Below, one piece after another: positions 17,383 through 25,539 of a stretch of 51,701 bases of DNA. Both the position numbers and the translations under genes were made by a program. The notes beneath the pieces are model-generated. The model saw only the letters and a list, made by a program, of their open reading frames with translations. It did not search any database and was not told the origin of the DNA. The number at the start of each line of letters is the position of its first letter. Position 1 is the stretch's first letter. This DNA comes from an uncultured Eubacteriales bacterium (lineage in GTDB: Bacteria > Bacillota > Clostridia > Oscillospirales > Acutalibacteraceae), in contig CASFBL010000015.1 in NCBI GenBank assembly GCA_949292775.1, positions 1-51,701 of the forward strand. Reading direction: 5' to 3'.

Positions 17383-18624
17383 TTGAATATCCGAGAAAAC
17401 ATACGCATTGCCATATTCAGCATCCGAACCAATCTGTTGCGCTCGCTGCTTACCATGCTTGGTATTATTATCGGCGTAGCGTCCGTCATTGCGGTCATTA
17501 CTGTCGGTAACGGCGGCAGAGACTATATTGTCGGTATGATTCGGGAAATGGGCAGCAATGCAATTAACATTACGGTGGATATGACGAAGGCACAGCCGTC
17601 TGATTATATAACGACTGAGGACATCGCTGCAATCAAGGAACTGGATACGGTGGAATATGTTTCCCCGGTCACTATGACCATGGGCTCCATTGCTACCGAA
17701 GAAAAGAATGCAATCGGCATGTTGGTCGGCGGCAACAGCGATTTGCGCTATGTAATGAGCGGCGACTGTATTTACGGCCGGTATTTCACACAAGCCGAAT
17801 ATGAAGCCGGCAGAGCCGTTTGCGTGCTGGATGTGACCAGTGCACGCCAGTTATTTGGCGAGTCTAATGTTGTTGGGGAATATGTCAATTTCAGCTATAA
17901 TGATGTTGTGACCCGCATTAAAATCATCGGCGTGACCGATATTGCAAGCGCATTCGGTGCCGATTCCGAAAAAATGATGGAAAACATGGAGGCGTTTGGC
18001 GGCGGGCAGATGTCCAGCGGCATGCTGATGGTGCCGTCTACGCTGGCGTCGCAGATTATGGGGTCGCAGGATTCTTTCGACATGATCTATATCATGGCGG
18101 CGGATGAAAACGATTTGGACGGTGCGGGCAGCAGCGCCCTTAATCGCCTGTATGCACGCCATAATAACGCAGACCGCGAGTGCTATACGGTCACCAATAT
18201 GGCGACTTATATTGATTTGCTGGATACGGTCATCAATGTATTCACCATATTTATTGCGGCGGTCAGCGCGATTTCGCTGGTTGTCGGCGGCATCGGTGTT
18301 ATGAATATTATGCTGGTCTCCATTACCGAACGCACCAGAGAAATCGGTATCCGCAAAGCGCTCGGCGCAAAGACCTCGACCATTTTGTTCCAGTTCTTAA
18401 CCGAGTCCATTATACTGTGCCTGATTGGCGGCTTGATTGGTCTGCTGCTTGGCGTTTTCGGTGCGGCAGTGGTCTCTTACATTATGAATGTTCCCTTGCA
18501 GGTCGAGCTTTCCACGGTTCTGCTTGCAATTGGCTTCTCCACGGCTATCGGGGTGATTTTCGGCGTTTATCCTGCGCGAAGAGCCGCGACAATGCCGCCG
18601 ATTGAAGCCTTGCGCCGAGATTAA
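17383..18624 (+). CDS. MacB-type ABC transporter permease (no fused ATPase)
   Basis: A 413-residue permease of the MacB/LolC (FtsX-like) type. It has one membrane segment near the N-terminus (LLRSLLTMLGIIIGVASVIA), a large extracytoplasmic domain (about residues 45-280), and three segments in the C-terminal FtsX domain, with GGIGVMNIMLVSITERTREIGIRKALGA as its hallmark (shown here by its parts GGIGVMNIML and REIGIRKALGA). The start is TTG 17383 behind GGTGAGG. Such permeases need a LolD-like ATPase, usually encoded between adaptor and permease; none is present here. A terminator follows directly. Confidence 0.88.
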   Translation: MNIRENIRIAIFSIRTNLLRSLLTMLGIIIGVASVIAVITVGNGGRDYIVGMIREMGSNAINITVDMTKAQPSDYITTEDIAAIKELDTVEYVSPVTMTMGSIATEEKNAIGMLVGGNSDLRYVMSGDCIYGRYFTQAEYEAGRAVCVLDVTSARQLFGESNVVGEYVNFSYNDVVTRIKIIGVTDIASAFGADSEKMMENMEAFGGGQMSSGMLMVPSTLASQIMGSQDSFDMIYIMAADENDLDGAGSSALNRLYARHNNADRECYTVTNMATYIDLLDTVINVFTIFIAAVSAISLVVGGIGVMNIMLVSITERTREIGIRKALGAKTSTILFQFLTESIILCLIGGLIGLLLGVFGAAVVSYIMNVPLQVELSTVLLAIGFSTAIGVIFGVYPARRAATMPPIEALRRD

Positions 18625-18646
18625 AAATAAATTTTTAGACGATTGC

Positions 18647-18676
18647 AAAACGCTCCGGCAAAAGCCGGAGTGTTTT
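18647..18676. terminator. Terminator shared by the MacB-like gene and the convergent unknown gene
   Basis: AAAACGCTCCGGC pairs with GCCGGAGTGTTTT around AAAA. The stop codon of the minus-strand gene (18676-18678) touches the stem. Confidence 0.88.
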
Positions 18677-19098
18677 CATATTTGCCCGAATGATTTTCGA
18701 ATTGTGCCGCGTGCAACAATTTCAGCTTTTGCTCCCGAAATCTGGCGGGTCAAAATTAAATCCCTGCCAACAGCTTCAGCAATGCCGAAAGCCCCCAGCA
18801 AAATTGCACACCAGATCTTGCCTTGCGGGGTTGGTGTCAAAGAAAATTCCGGAAAAGCAAAAGGAGTTTTTGTGTTTTCCGGGGCGATGCCCGCAAAAAT
18901 CGTGTCGCCCGGCGGAAAAACCGGCAGTCCACGCAGGGTTGCCACGGCTAAAATGCCCCGGTCTCCGGCCGGAAAAAATAATATGCGCCCGCCCGCCTGC
19001 GAAAAATTCGCAACACCTTTCATGTACGCAACGGCGTAAGGCCGCTGATGGGTAAACAATTTTGCAAAATCGGCATTTTCGTGCTGGAAAGTATACAA
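18676..19098 (-). CDS. Hypothetical protein, 140 residues
   Basis: No family is recognised. The gene starts with TTG 19098 behind a perfect GGAGGTGAT Shine-Dalgarno, which makes translation convincing. The protein has no signal peptide; it begins with a polar stretch (MYTFQHENADFAKLF) and continues with Gly/Pro-rich beta-like segments (GGRILFFPAGDRG, LRGLPVFPPGDTIFAG) and an Ala/Gly/Ile helix-like stretch (CAILLGAFGIAEAVG). It lies 61 nt downstream of the FAD/Rieske gene in the same direction, probably in its operon, and ends against the terminator. Overlapping frames on the other strand lack a comparable start signal. Confidence 0.6.
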   Translation of the reverse strand: MYTFQHENADFAKLFTHQRPYAVAYMKGVANFSQAGGRILFFPAGDRGILAVATLRGLPVFPPGDTIFAGIAPENTKTPFAFPEFSLTPTPQGKIWCAILLGAFGIAEAVGRDLILTRQISGAKAEIVARGTIRKSFGQI

Positions 19099-19159
19099 AC
19101 AATCACCTCCGCACAATATTTATATGCTGTCCGCAGGCGAAATTTGTGCAAAGCTGTAT

Positions 19160-20458
19160 TTACAGCGGCCGGTTTGCCGGTCCGTCTAAAATTTGGCCCG
19201 TTTTATCAAAGCGAGAACCGTGACAAGGGCAGTCCCAGCTGTGTTCCGTTTTGTTGTAGCGCAGCGCACACCCCAAATGCGAGCAGCGCCGCGGCAGGGG
19301 ACAAAGCAAATTTCCGGCGGCGGTTAGCCCGTTCAAAAGAATTTGTGCTTTGAATTTCCGCCCGAGCGGGGAAAAAACTGCGGCGTTCGGGTTTTCTCTT
19401 CCAATCAGCCGGTCTGTTAAGATTTGTGCCGCTGCCATTGCAGAGGTCATGCCCCATTTGTTGAAGCCGGTGGCAACATAGAAATTCGGCAGCGTGCGTG
19501 CATAACGCCCGATATACGGAATCCCGTCCGGCGTGATGCAGTCTTGTGTCGCCCAGCTTTCCCGAATCCGACAGCCCGGATAATGCGAGGCGGCAAACGC
19601 CCAAAGCTCTGAAAAACCGCCGCTTTTCTTGCCGGTTTTATGCCCTCTGCCGCCCAAAATCAGTGTGTCGCCCCAGTTGCGCAGCGAAAGCCCATCGGGG
19701 GCGGTGGAAATATACATGCCGCCGACCTCCTGCGCGTGTTCTAAAGCTAAAACATAAGAACGGTATTGATATTGCTTCATAAAATAGAGACCGTGTGTGT
19801 TGATAAACGGAAAATGCGATGCAATAATTACCCGATTTGCAAAAATTTTGCCATGTTCTGTTACGGCAGTCGTTTTTTCAAATCGCTTTATGCGCGTGTG
19901 CTCCACAATCGGCAAATCTTTTGTAATCTCTTTAACGAATTTCAACGGGTGAAACTGTGCCTGCCGCGGCATGGCAAGCGCGTCTAATGTGTGAAAGGGG
20001 AGCGTTTCACAGGCACTGTGCTGTGCGGAAATGCCAAGGATTTTATAGGCGCGGGCTTCTGCGGCAAGCGTCTGTTTTTCATCTTCATGATAAGCATAAA
20101 TGACCGCGTCTTTCTCCTCAAAATCACAGTCCATAGCCGCGCACAGCTGTCGGTAGGCAGCAAGCGCACTGCGGTTGGCGTTTAAATATTGCAAAGCGGC
20201 GGTTTTGCCGTAATCCGTCAGGATTTTTTGATAACAGCAGCCGTGCTGAACGGTGATTTTTGCTGTGGTATTGCCGGAGGTGTGCGCACAAATTGTGTTG
20301 CTTTCTGCGACCAGACAGTCGATCCCCGCGTTTTTCAAAAAATAGGCGCACAAAAGACCTGTGAGCCCGCCGCCCACGATAAGCACATCGGTTTTCATGT
20401 CGGTCTGCTGTATCGGAAAAACAGGCAGAGAGGCGGTATCGTGCCAAATGGATTGCAT
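19160..20458 (-). CDS. FAD-dependent oxidoreductase with C-terminal Rieske domain
   Basis: A 432-residue two-domain redox protein. The N-terminal DAO-type flavoprotein domain starts with the FAD-binding motif VLIVGGGLTGLLCAYFL (about residues 25-41). The C-terminal Rieske [2Fe-2S] domain has both ligand pairs: C392-x-H394 in CSHLGC and C410-x-x-H413 in CPCHGSRF. The domain ends a few residues after GPANRPL, slightly shorter than in relatives of about 500 residues. The substrate of this family is unproven. ATG 20458 follows AAAGGAGG. An unknown 140-residue gene lies downstream in the same direction. Confidence 0.9.
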   Translation of the reverse strand: MQSIWHDTASLPVFPIQQTDMKTDVLIVGGGLTGLLCAYFLKNAGIDCLVAESNTICAHTSGNTTAKITVQHGCCYQKILTDYGKTAALQYLNANRSALAAYRQLCAAMDCDFEEKDAVIYAYHEDEKQTLAAEARAYKILGISAQHSACETLPFHTLDALAMPRQAQFHPLKFVKEITKDLPIVEHTRIKRFEKTTAVTEHGKIFANRVIIASHFPFINTHGLYFMKQYQYRSYVLALEHAQEVGGMYISTAPDGLSLRNWGDTLILGGRGHKTGKKSGGFSELWAFAASHYPGCRIRESWATQDCITPDGIPYIGRYARTLPNFYVATGFNKWGMTSAMAAAQILTDRLIGRENPNAAVFSPLGRKFKAQILLNGLTAAGNLLCPLPRRCSHLGCALRYNKTEHSWDCPCHGSRFDKTGQILDGPANRPL

Positions 20459-20546
20459 ACAAATTCCTCCTTTTTAGCCTCTTTGGTGCCGAATTTTATT
20501 TTTTGCTTTTTCCATTGAAAAATCCGAAGTTTTACCGTGGAAGAAA

Positions 20547-20575
20547 TTGACTTTTTTCTTTTGGCAAGGTATTAT
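20547..20575 (+). promoter_or_regulatory. Promoter of the PAP2 gene
   Basis: TTGACT (20547-20552), a 17-nt spacer and TATTAT (20570-20575). Confidence 0.7.
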
Positions 20576-20617
20576 ATAAAGGATTTTACATAAACTTTAC
20601 ATTTTGGGAGGAAAAAT

Positions 20618-21289
20618 ATGGATTTCAGCGTTTTTTCGAATTTTGACCATTCTGTTTTCCAGTGGATTCAGGAAAACATCTGGTGCGGTTTTCTTGACAA
20701 ACTGATGCCGGTCATCACCATACTCGGTGAAGGCGGCTGGTTTTGGATTGTGCTGGCCATAATTCTTCTGCTTTCCAAAAAATACAGAAAAGCCGGCGTG
20801 ACCATGGCGTTTGCACTGATTGTAATGCTGATTTGCAATGATGTGATTTTAAAGAATGTGTTTGCCCGTGTGCGTCCGTTTAATTTTGAGCCGTTCGCCG
20901 ACCTTTACACAAGCTTCGGCGTCGCGGACGGCAAACCGGATTTGTTGGTTGGGCTTCCCTCCAGCTATTCGTTCCCGTCCGGTCACACTTCGTCCTCGTT
21001 TGCCGCGGCAATCGCTATACTGCTTAACAAAAAATGGAAAGTCGGCATCCCGGCATTTGTGCTCGCCATTTTGATTGGCTTCTCCAGAAACTATTTGATG
21101 GTGCATTATCCCACCGATGTTATTTTCGGCGCGCTGTTCGGTGCCATTTATGCGATGCTTGCTTATTTCCTCATTGCGAAATATGTTTATCCGAAATTTG
21201 ACAAAGCAGTCGGGCAAAAGTTCGACGCGTGGAAACAGAAGAAATTCGGCAAAAAAGAAAAAGCAGAAGTAAAACAGGAAAACAGCTGA
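20618..21289 (+). CDS. PAP2-family membrane phosphatase
   Basis: A 223-residue integral-membrane phosphatase of the phosphatidic acid phosphatase type 2 superfamily, which includes undecaprenyl-diphosphate phosphatases. All three catalytic motifs are present: K-x6-RP (KNVFARVRP), PSGH (SFPSGHTSS) and SR-x5-H-x3-D (SRNYLMVHYPTD). About five membrane segments and a basic, polar C-terminal tail (KKFGKKEKAEVKQE) are visible. GGGAGG precedes the ATG. The metallophosphoesterase gene starts 18 nt downstream, so both probably share the promoter. The lipid substrate is not known. Confidence 0.9.
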   Translation: MDFSVFSNFDHSVFQWIQENIWCGFLDKLMPVITILGEGGWFWIVLAIILLLSKKYRKAGVTMAFALIVMLICNDVILKNVFARVRPFNFEPFADLYTSFGVADGKPDLLVGLPSSYSFPSGHTSSSFAAAIAILLNKKWKVGIPAFVLAILIGFSRNYLMVHYPTDVIFGALFGAIYAMLAYFLIAKYVYPKFDKAVGQKFDAWKQKKFGKKEKAEVKQENS

Positions 21290-21306
21290 TTAAAGAGGGA
21301 TATAGA

Positions 21307-22464
21307 ATGACAGCTCCTTTGGGAAAAACCGCAGATATGCGGTTCCATAACGGTAAATTCCGCATTATGCAAATCGCCGACACACAGGACACGCAGCAAA
21401 TGTCTTCAGACACGCTTTTATTCCTGTCGGCGGCGCTTGATAAAGCAAAGCCGGATTTGGTCGTTTTTACCGGCGACCAGTTCAAAGGTTACGGTGTAAC
21501 TTTCCTGCTCGGCGACCGTGAAAAGAATTATCAAAAAGCCATTGACCGGCTGGTTGCCCCGCTGGAAGAACGCGGAATTCCGTTCACCTTCGTGTTCGGC
21601 AACCATGACGACCAGGCGTTTGGTATTCCGAAAGAAAAACAGCTTGCCATGTACCAAAGCCATAAAAACTGTATCGCGGTTCCCGGTGACCCGTCGCTTT
21701 CGGGGCTTTGCAATCAGTATGTGCCGCTTAAAAGCGAAGACGGGCAAAAAACAGAATTTGTGCTCTATTTGCTTGATTCTCTTTCCACTTCGCTTGACGG
21801 CAGATGTGCGGCTGTGACCAAAGAGCAAATTGCGTGGTATCAAAGCGTGCGCGATGCGCTGAAAGCGGAAAACGGTGATTATGTTCCGGCAATTTTGTTT
21901 CAGCACATTCCCGTGCCGGAAATGTGGGAACTGTTGAAAGAGGTGCCGAAATCACAAAAACCCCATGCGCAGGGCTTCCGTGAGCATTACGGCAAGTTTT
22001 ACGATATTGATGAGCGTTTCCTGCAAAAAGGTAACTGTGACTTTCTTTTGGAAACACCCGCAACCCCGGCGGAAAATACCGGCGAATTTGCCGCGTTTTC
22101 CGAAAAAGGCGACACGCTCGCCATGTTCTTCGGGCACGACCACAACAACAGCTTTGTCGGGAAATATCAGAATATGCTGCTCGGTTATACACAGGGCTGC
22201 GGTTTCCATGTATATGGTCCGCGCTTGAACCGCGGCGTGCGCATTATCGATATTGACGAGCAAAATCCGCGTGACTTTTCCACGCACACGATTTTGTACC
22301 GTGATTTGTTCTCTGTGCGCGATATTCGCAACAAGCCGAAATATCTGCTTTACTCTTACGCACCGCCGAGCGTAGAGTCTGTGATGCCCACACTGAAAAA
22401 AGCGGGTATTGCCGCCGGCGTTCTGGCTGTCGGTGCGGTTGCTATTGCATTGCTGACAAAATAA
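21307..22464 (+). CDS. Calcineurin-like metallophosphoesterase with C-terminal membrane anchor
   Basis: A 385-residue metallophosphoesterase. Metal motifs are D25-x-Q27 (IADTQDTQ, where most relatives have D-x-H), GDQ in VFTGDQF, FGNHDDQ, FQHIPVP and FFGHDHNN. The last about 25 residues (AGIAAGVLAVGAVAIALLTK) form a single hydrophobic span, so the enzyme is probably tail-anchored with its catalytic domain in the cytoplasm. The frame is open further upstream, inside the PAP2 gene, but ATG 21307 has AGAGGG before it. It follows the PAP2 phosphatase in one operon. The substrate is unknown. Confidence 0.85.
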   Translation: MTAPLGKTADMRFHNGKFRIMQIADTQDTQQMSSDTLLFLSAALDKAKPDLVVFTGDQFKGYGVTFLLGDREKNYQKAIDRLVAPLEERGIPFTFVFGNHDDQAFGIPKEKQLAMYQSHKNCIAVPGDPSLSGLCNQYVPLKSEDGQKTEFVLYLLDSLSTSLDGRCAAVTKEQIAWYQSVRDALKAENGDYVPAILFQHIPVPEMWELLKEVPKSQKPHAQGFREHYGKFYDIDERFLQKGNCDFLLETPATPAENTGEFAAFSEKGDTLAMFFGHDHNNSFVGKYQNMLLGYTQGCGFHVYGPRLNRGVRIIDIDEQNPRDFSTHTILYRDLFSVRDIRNKPKYLLYSYAPPSVESVMPTLKKAGIAAGVLAVGAVAIALLTK

Positions 22465-22484
22465 AATATTGTTTTAGTTAAAAT

Positions 22485-22523
22485 AAAGCCGTCGGATATC
22501 TTGGTTAGATATCCGGCGGCTTT
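22485..22523. terminator. Terminator between the metallophosphoesterase and PhlG-like genes
   Basis: AAAGCCGTCGGATATCT pairs with AGATATCCGGCGGCTTT (with G-U pairs) between convergent genes. Confidence 0.85.
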
Positions 22524-22534
22524 AAAATATTTCG

Positions 22535-23263
22535 TTATTTGTGCGCGCCATATAGAGAAGGTAAAATTTCTACAAGATTTCTATATTCCACACAACAGTG
22601 CTCTGCCATACCTTTTGCAGTATCGTCGGTTAATATCAGCTTTCGAAGCAATGGATTTTTCAAAGTTTCTCCCATCCAAAACCGGCTGATCAGCAAAAGA
22701 CCGTTATCGGTTTTTTTGAAAATGTGCGCCATTTCCGTGTGTGGAATAAGTCCCCGGCAAGCGCTGACATGCCCGCAAATAATCAGAGAAATATCATTCC
22801 TTTGCATTAGCGCTTGAGAAAAGCCAAAATCCTCCGGCAAAACAAATTCAATTTGTAAGGGCAAACAGGCTTTCCCGATGCGCTCTGTCGGGTATTGGGT
22901 GTTTGCCTGAAATGCGGGGCAGACGGCCTGCCCAAAATAAGCTGTATCTTTTTTGGCGTAGCCGACAGAAAAATGTGCACCCGGAAACCAAACCTTATAG
23001 CGCACACTGCTTTGCGGGTGCCACCAAAACCACCATAAAATTTCGTCTGCGGTAATTTCCGGCATGGGGCAAGTCATCGAGACCAAATAGCTGCCGTTTT
23101 CCGTTTTGCCGTAACCAACTTCCCTTTGCAAATCGGGATTCTCTAAAATCTGATTTTTATCCTGAAAAGCGGTCAGCGAGATTCCGCCCGGTTTCGTGAG
23201 CTTTTCTGCAATGTCGTCCGGAATTTTCGGCAGTGGTTTTTGCATCAATGCGTCAATCGTCAT
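22535..23263 (-). CDS. DAPG hydrolase (PhlG)/phloretin hydrolase-like protein
   Basis: A 242-residue protein resembling the PhlG family of zinc-dependent C-C hydrolases, which includes 2,4-diacetylphloroglucinol hydrolase and phloretin hydrolase. Family-like blocks are EILWWFWWHP and RYKVWFPGAHF (about residues 74-98), TERIG, and MAEHCCVEYRNL near the C-terminus. By position the zinc ligands would be H97, E127, H222 and E226 (an HxxxE pair), spaced much as in PhlG. It is shorter than PhlG (about 290) and phloretin hydrolase (about 270). GGAGGG precedes ATG 23263. It is the third gene of an operon after a GPH transporter and a histidine phosphatase. The real substrate is unknown. Confidence 0.7.
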   Translation of the reverse strand: MTIDALMQKPLPKIPDDIAEKLTKPGGISLTAFQDKNQILENPDLQREVGYGKTENGSYLVSMTCPMPEITADEILWWFWWHPQSSVRYKVWFPGAHFSVGYAKKDTAYFGQAVCPAFQANTQYPTERIGKACLPLQIEFVLPEDFGFSQALMQRNDISLIICGHVSACRGLIPHTEMAHIFKKTDNGLLLISRFWMGETLKNPLLRKLILTDDTAKGMAEHCCVEYRNLVEILPSLYGAHK

Positions 23264-23281
23264 AGAACCCTCCGCAGGTGT

Positions 23282-24010
23282 TTAGTGGCGTTCGTCTTCG
23301 TTTGCATACATTTCACAAAACCGCGCCGCAAAGGCAGGCGGTTCACCTTTGGCGTACAGATGAGAAATATCGCCGAACGAGCTGCAGCGGAACACCGCAA
23401 TGCCTTTTTCGCGTTCTTCCGTATACAGCGTCGTAACAGAAGAGGGTGCCGCGCAAAAGCCTTGCCAAAGGCAGACAGGGGAGATGTGCAGCAGGTGCGA
23501 AAGCATGACGCATTCCACACCGAAATGGCAGAAAAACGCTACCGTATCCATATTGGGCGCTGTGACTTTGTAGTATTTGCCTTTGCGCTCGTAACCGTGT
23601 GCCGCAAGCACTTTATCAAGCCCCTTGCAAACGCGGTTATATTCCGACTTCACACGCAATCCTGAACGCATAAATTTGGTGTCGGCCCATTTGTTGATGT
23701 CGTAAAGGTCGTCCTGCGGCGTGTAAAAGGAGGGCATCAAATCCCACGGACCGTGCACTTTTTTTGTTGTTTTGTCGTAAACCGGCGCGTGAAATTCGCG
23801 AAGCCAGCCGAGCGTTTTTGCCTTTTGTCCGGTGCGTCGGAGCGTGACCTTGGCTGTGTCCTGTGCGCGGCCGAGCGGCGAAAGATAACAAGCGTCTATT
23901 TTTTCATGCTCCAATTTGTCGGCAAGAAATTCTGCTTCGCGCCAGCCTTTTTCGGTTAAAGAATCCTTGGAATAGTCCGGGTCTGCGTGCCGTATAATCA
24001 AAATGCGCAA
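23282..24010 (-). CDS. Histidine phosphatase family protein
   Basis: A 242-residue member of the phosphoglycerate-mutase-like (RHG) superfamily. It begins MRILIIRHADPDYSKDSLT, with the phosphorylated histidine in RHA at residue 8; YLSPLGRAQDTAKV carries the second arginine; the second catalytic histidine is in FFCHFG. The frame is open upstream inside the transporter gene, but TTG 24010, one base after the transporter stop, gives the normal family N-terminus. AAAAGGAAG lies somewhat far upstream (11 nt). The gene sits between the GPH transporter and the PhlG-like gene. The substrate is unknown. Confidence 0.82.
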   Translation of the reverse strand: MRILIIRHADPDYSKDSLTEKGWREAEFLADKLEHEKIDACYLSPLGRAQDTAKVTLRRTGQKAKTLGWLREFHAPVYDKTTKKVHGPWDLMPSFYTPQDDLYDINKWADTKFMRSGLRVKSEYNRVCKGLDKVLAAHGYERKGKYYKVTAPNMDTVAFFCHFGVECVMLSHLLHISPVCLWQGFCAAPSSVTTLYTEEREKGIAVFRCSSFGDISHLYAKGEPPAFAARFCEMYANEDERH

Positions 24011-24011
24011 A

Positions 24012-25415
24012 TCAGTTCGCTTCCTTTTCCATATTTTCCTGCCGTGCATCCACAAAAGCATGTACCTTGTCGGCAAGCTCGCCATAAAGCTTATATTTTT
24101 TGGAGAATACAAGGAAAGAAATCAACACCAAAATCGGCGGAATCACAAAGGTCATAATGCTGATGGTATTTTGCGAAAGCGCAGTTTGCGCTTCAGCTTC
24201 CCCGTCGTAACCGGAAAGGCCGAGTCCGGAGAACAGAATAATGGTTTGCAGGGTATAAGCCATTTTCTGCAAAAAGCCTTTCATCGAAAAGGTTGTGCTT
24301 TCGTTGCGCTCGCCGGTTTTGTATTCGCCGTAGTCCACAATGTCGGCGAGCATGACTGTCTGGTTAACAAACATGGAGGCGATGCCAATGGAAGCGATGA
24401 TATAAGCGATATTCAAAAGCATCATCTGATGAAGTACCGGCCCGCAGAGAATCATCAAGAGATAACCGACAATGACCATAATCAGGCAGAAGCGGTAAAT
24501 GGTGCGGCGTGTGTATTTTTTGCTCATCAGCGGAATGACAAACAGTCCTAAGAACGAGCCGATCGCGCCGAACATTGCAAAGTTGCTTTGTTTGGTAATG
24601 TCGCCTTCAACATTTTCAAAATAGTAAGCACCCACGCCGCTGGTCAAATACCAGCCTGCGTTTGAAAGCATCGCAAAAATCATAAAGACGACCAACTGGT
24701 CGTTGCTTCTGACGACATCAAACATTTTGCGAAAACTGAATTTTTCCTTGTTGTAAACTACATGGCGTTCTTTGGTAACAGAGACGCAAATCACAGCAAA
24801 AACGACCAGCAAAACGGCGCAGATAATCGCCCAGCGAGAAAATCCTTGCGCGCTGATTTTCTTTTCAGCCTCACTTGCACCCGTGCCGAGAAGCACCAAA
24901 GCGTAAGGCGTGCAAATGGTGATGATGCCTTGACCAATACCGCTGAATGTGCGGGCGATGGTCGAAACGGTGTTGCGTTCACCCGGGTCGTTGGTGAAGC
25001 TCGGCACCATGCTCCAATAGGGAATGTCCGCCATGGTGTTGGTCATGCCCCAAAGCACATACATCACCGCAACATAAACAAACATACCGACAGAGCCAAG
25101 ACGAATGCCGGGGTTTGTAAACATCAGGGCAAGCACGACCGCGTTGCAGAAGGTACCTATTAAAATCCACGGGCGATATTTACCCATGCGCGTTTTGGTG
25201 TTGTCTACAATGACGCCCATCATCGGGTCGTTGATGCCGTCCCAAATACGGGCGATGGGTGTCAGAATCAGCAAAAACGCCGCCGGCATCAGCAGAACAT
25301 CCGTTAGATACTTGGAAAGATAAGAATAAAACAGACCGTAGCTTAAGTCGAGACCTACCGCACCGATGCCGTAACCGACATAGCGGGCAAGTGAATTACC
25401 GTTGCTCTTTTTCAA
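24012..25415 (-). CDS. GPH-family (MelB-type) sugar/glycoside:cation symporter
   Basis: A 467-residue, 12-span transporter of the glycoside-pentoside-hexuronide family in the major facilitator superfamily. The early signature DGINDPMMGVIVDNTKTRMGKYRPWILIG (with IWDGINDPMMG and GKYRPW as its key parts) is typical, as is the later DIVDYGEYKTGERNE. The start is TTG 25415, with GGAGG 8 nt upstream. It heads an operon with the histidine phosphatase and PhlG-like genes. The substrate is likely a sugar or glycoside; the neighbouring hydrolase would suit a plant phenolic glycoside, but that is inference. Confidence 0.9.
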   Translation of the reverse strand: MKKSNGNSLARYVGYGIGAVGLDLSYGLFYSYLSKYLTDVLLMPAAFLLILTPIARIWDGINDPMMGVIVDNTKTRMGKYRPWILIGTFCNAVVLALMFTNPGIRLGSVGMFVYVAVMYVLWGMTNTMADIPYWSMVPSFTNDPGERNTVSTIARTFSGIGQGIITICTPYALVLLGTGASEAEKKISAQGFSRWAIICAVLLVVFAVICVSVTKERHVVYNKEKFSFRKMFDVVRSNDQLVVFMIFAMLSNAGWYLTSGVGAYYFENVEGDITKQSNFAMFGAIGSFLGLFVIPLMSKKYTRRTIYRFCLIMVIVGYLLMILCGPVLHQMMLLNIAYIIASIGIASMFVNQTVMLADIVDYGEYKTGERNESTTFSMKGFLQKMAYTLQTIILFSGLGLSGYDGEAEAQTALSQNTISIMTFVIPPILVLISFLVFSKKYKLYGELADKVHAFVDARQENMEKEAN

Positions 25416-25446
25416 AGTATAGTCCTCCGTTTGTCAGAATACTACA

Positions 25447-25475
25447 ATGATACCTTGTTTTTACACTTTCGTCAA
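25447..25475 (-). promoter_or_regulatory. Promoter of the GPH transporter-phosphatase-PhlG-like operon
   Basis: On the minus strand TTGACG (25470-25475), a 17-nt spacer and TATCAT (25447-25452). Confidence 0.65.
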
Positions 25476-25489
25476 TAAAACACAGTAAG

Positions 25490-25523
25490 AAAAAACAGAG
25501 TGGCCGAGGTGCGACCACTCTGT
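25490..25523 (-). terminator. Terminator of the second GPH transporter gene
   Basis: ACAGAGTGGTCG pairs with GGCCACTCTGT on the minus strand and is followed by six Ts. It separates the two GPH genes, which lie in the same direction. Confidence 0.88.
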
Positions 25524-25539
25524 AAAACGAAGTGCAAAT

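Noticed and set aside
18602-19039. Plus-strand open frames opposite the 140-residue unknown gene
   Set aside because: They lack a Shine-Dalgarno site, run through the terminator hairpin, and the minus-strand gene has a perfect GGAGGTGAT and TTG start.
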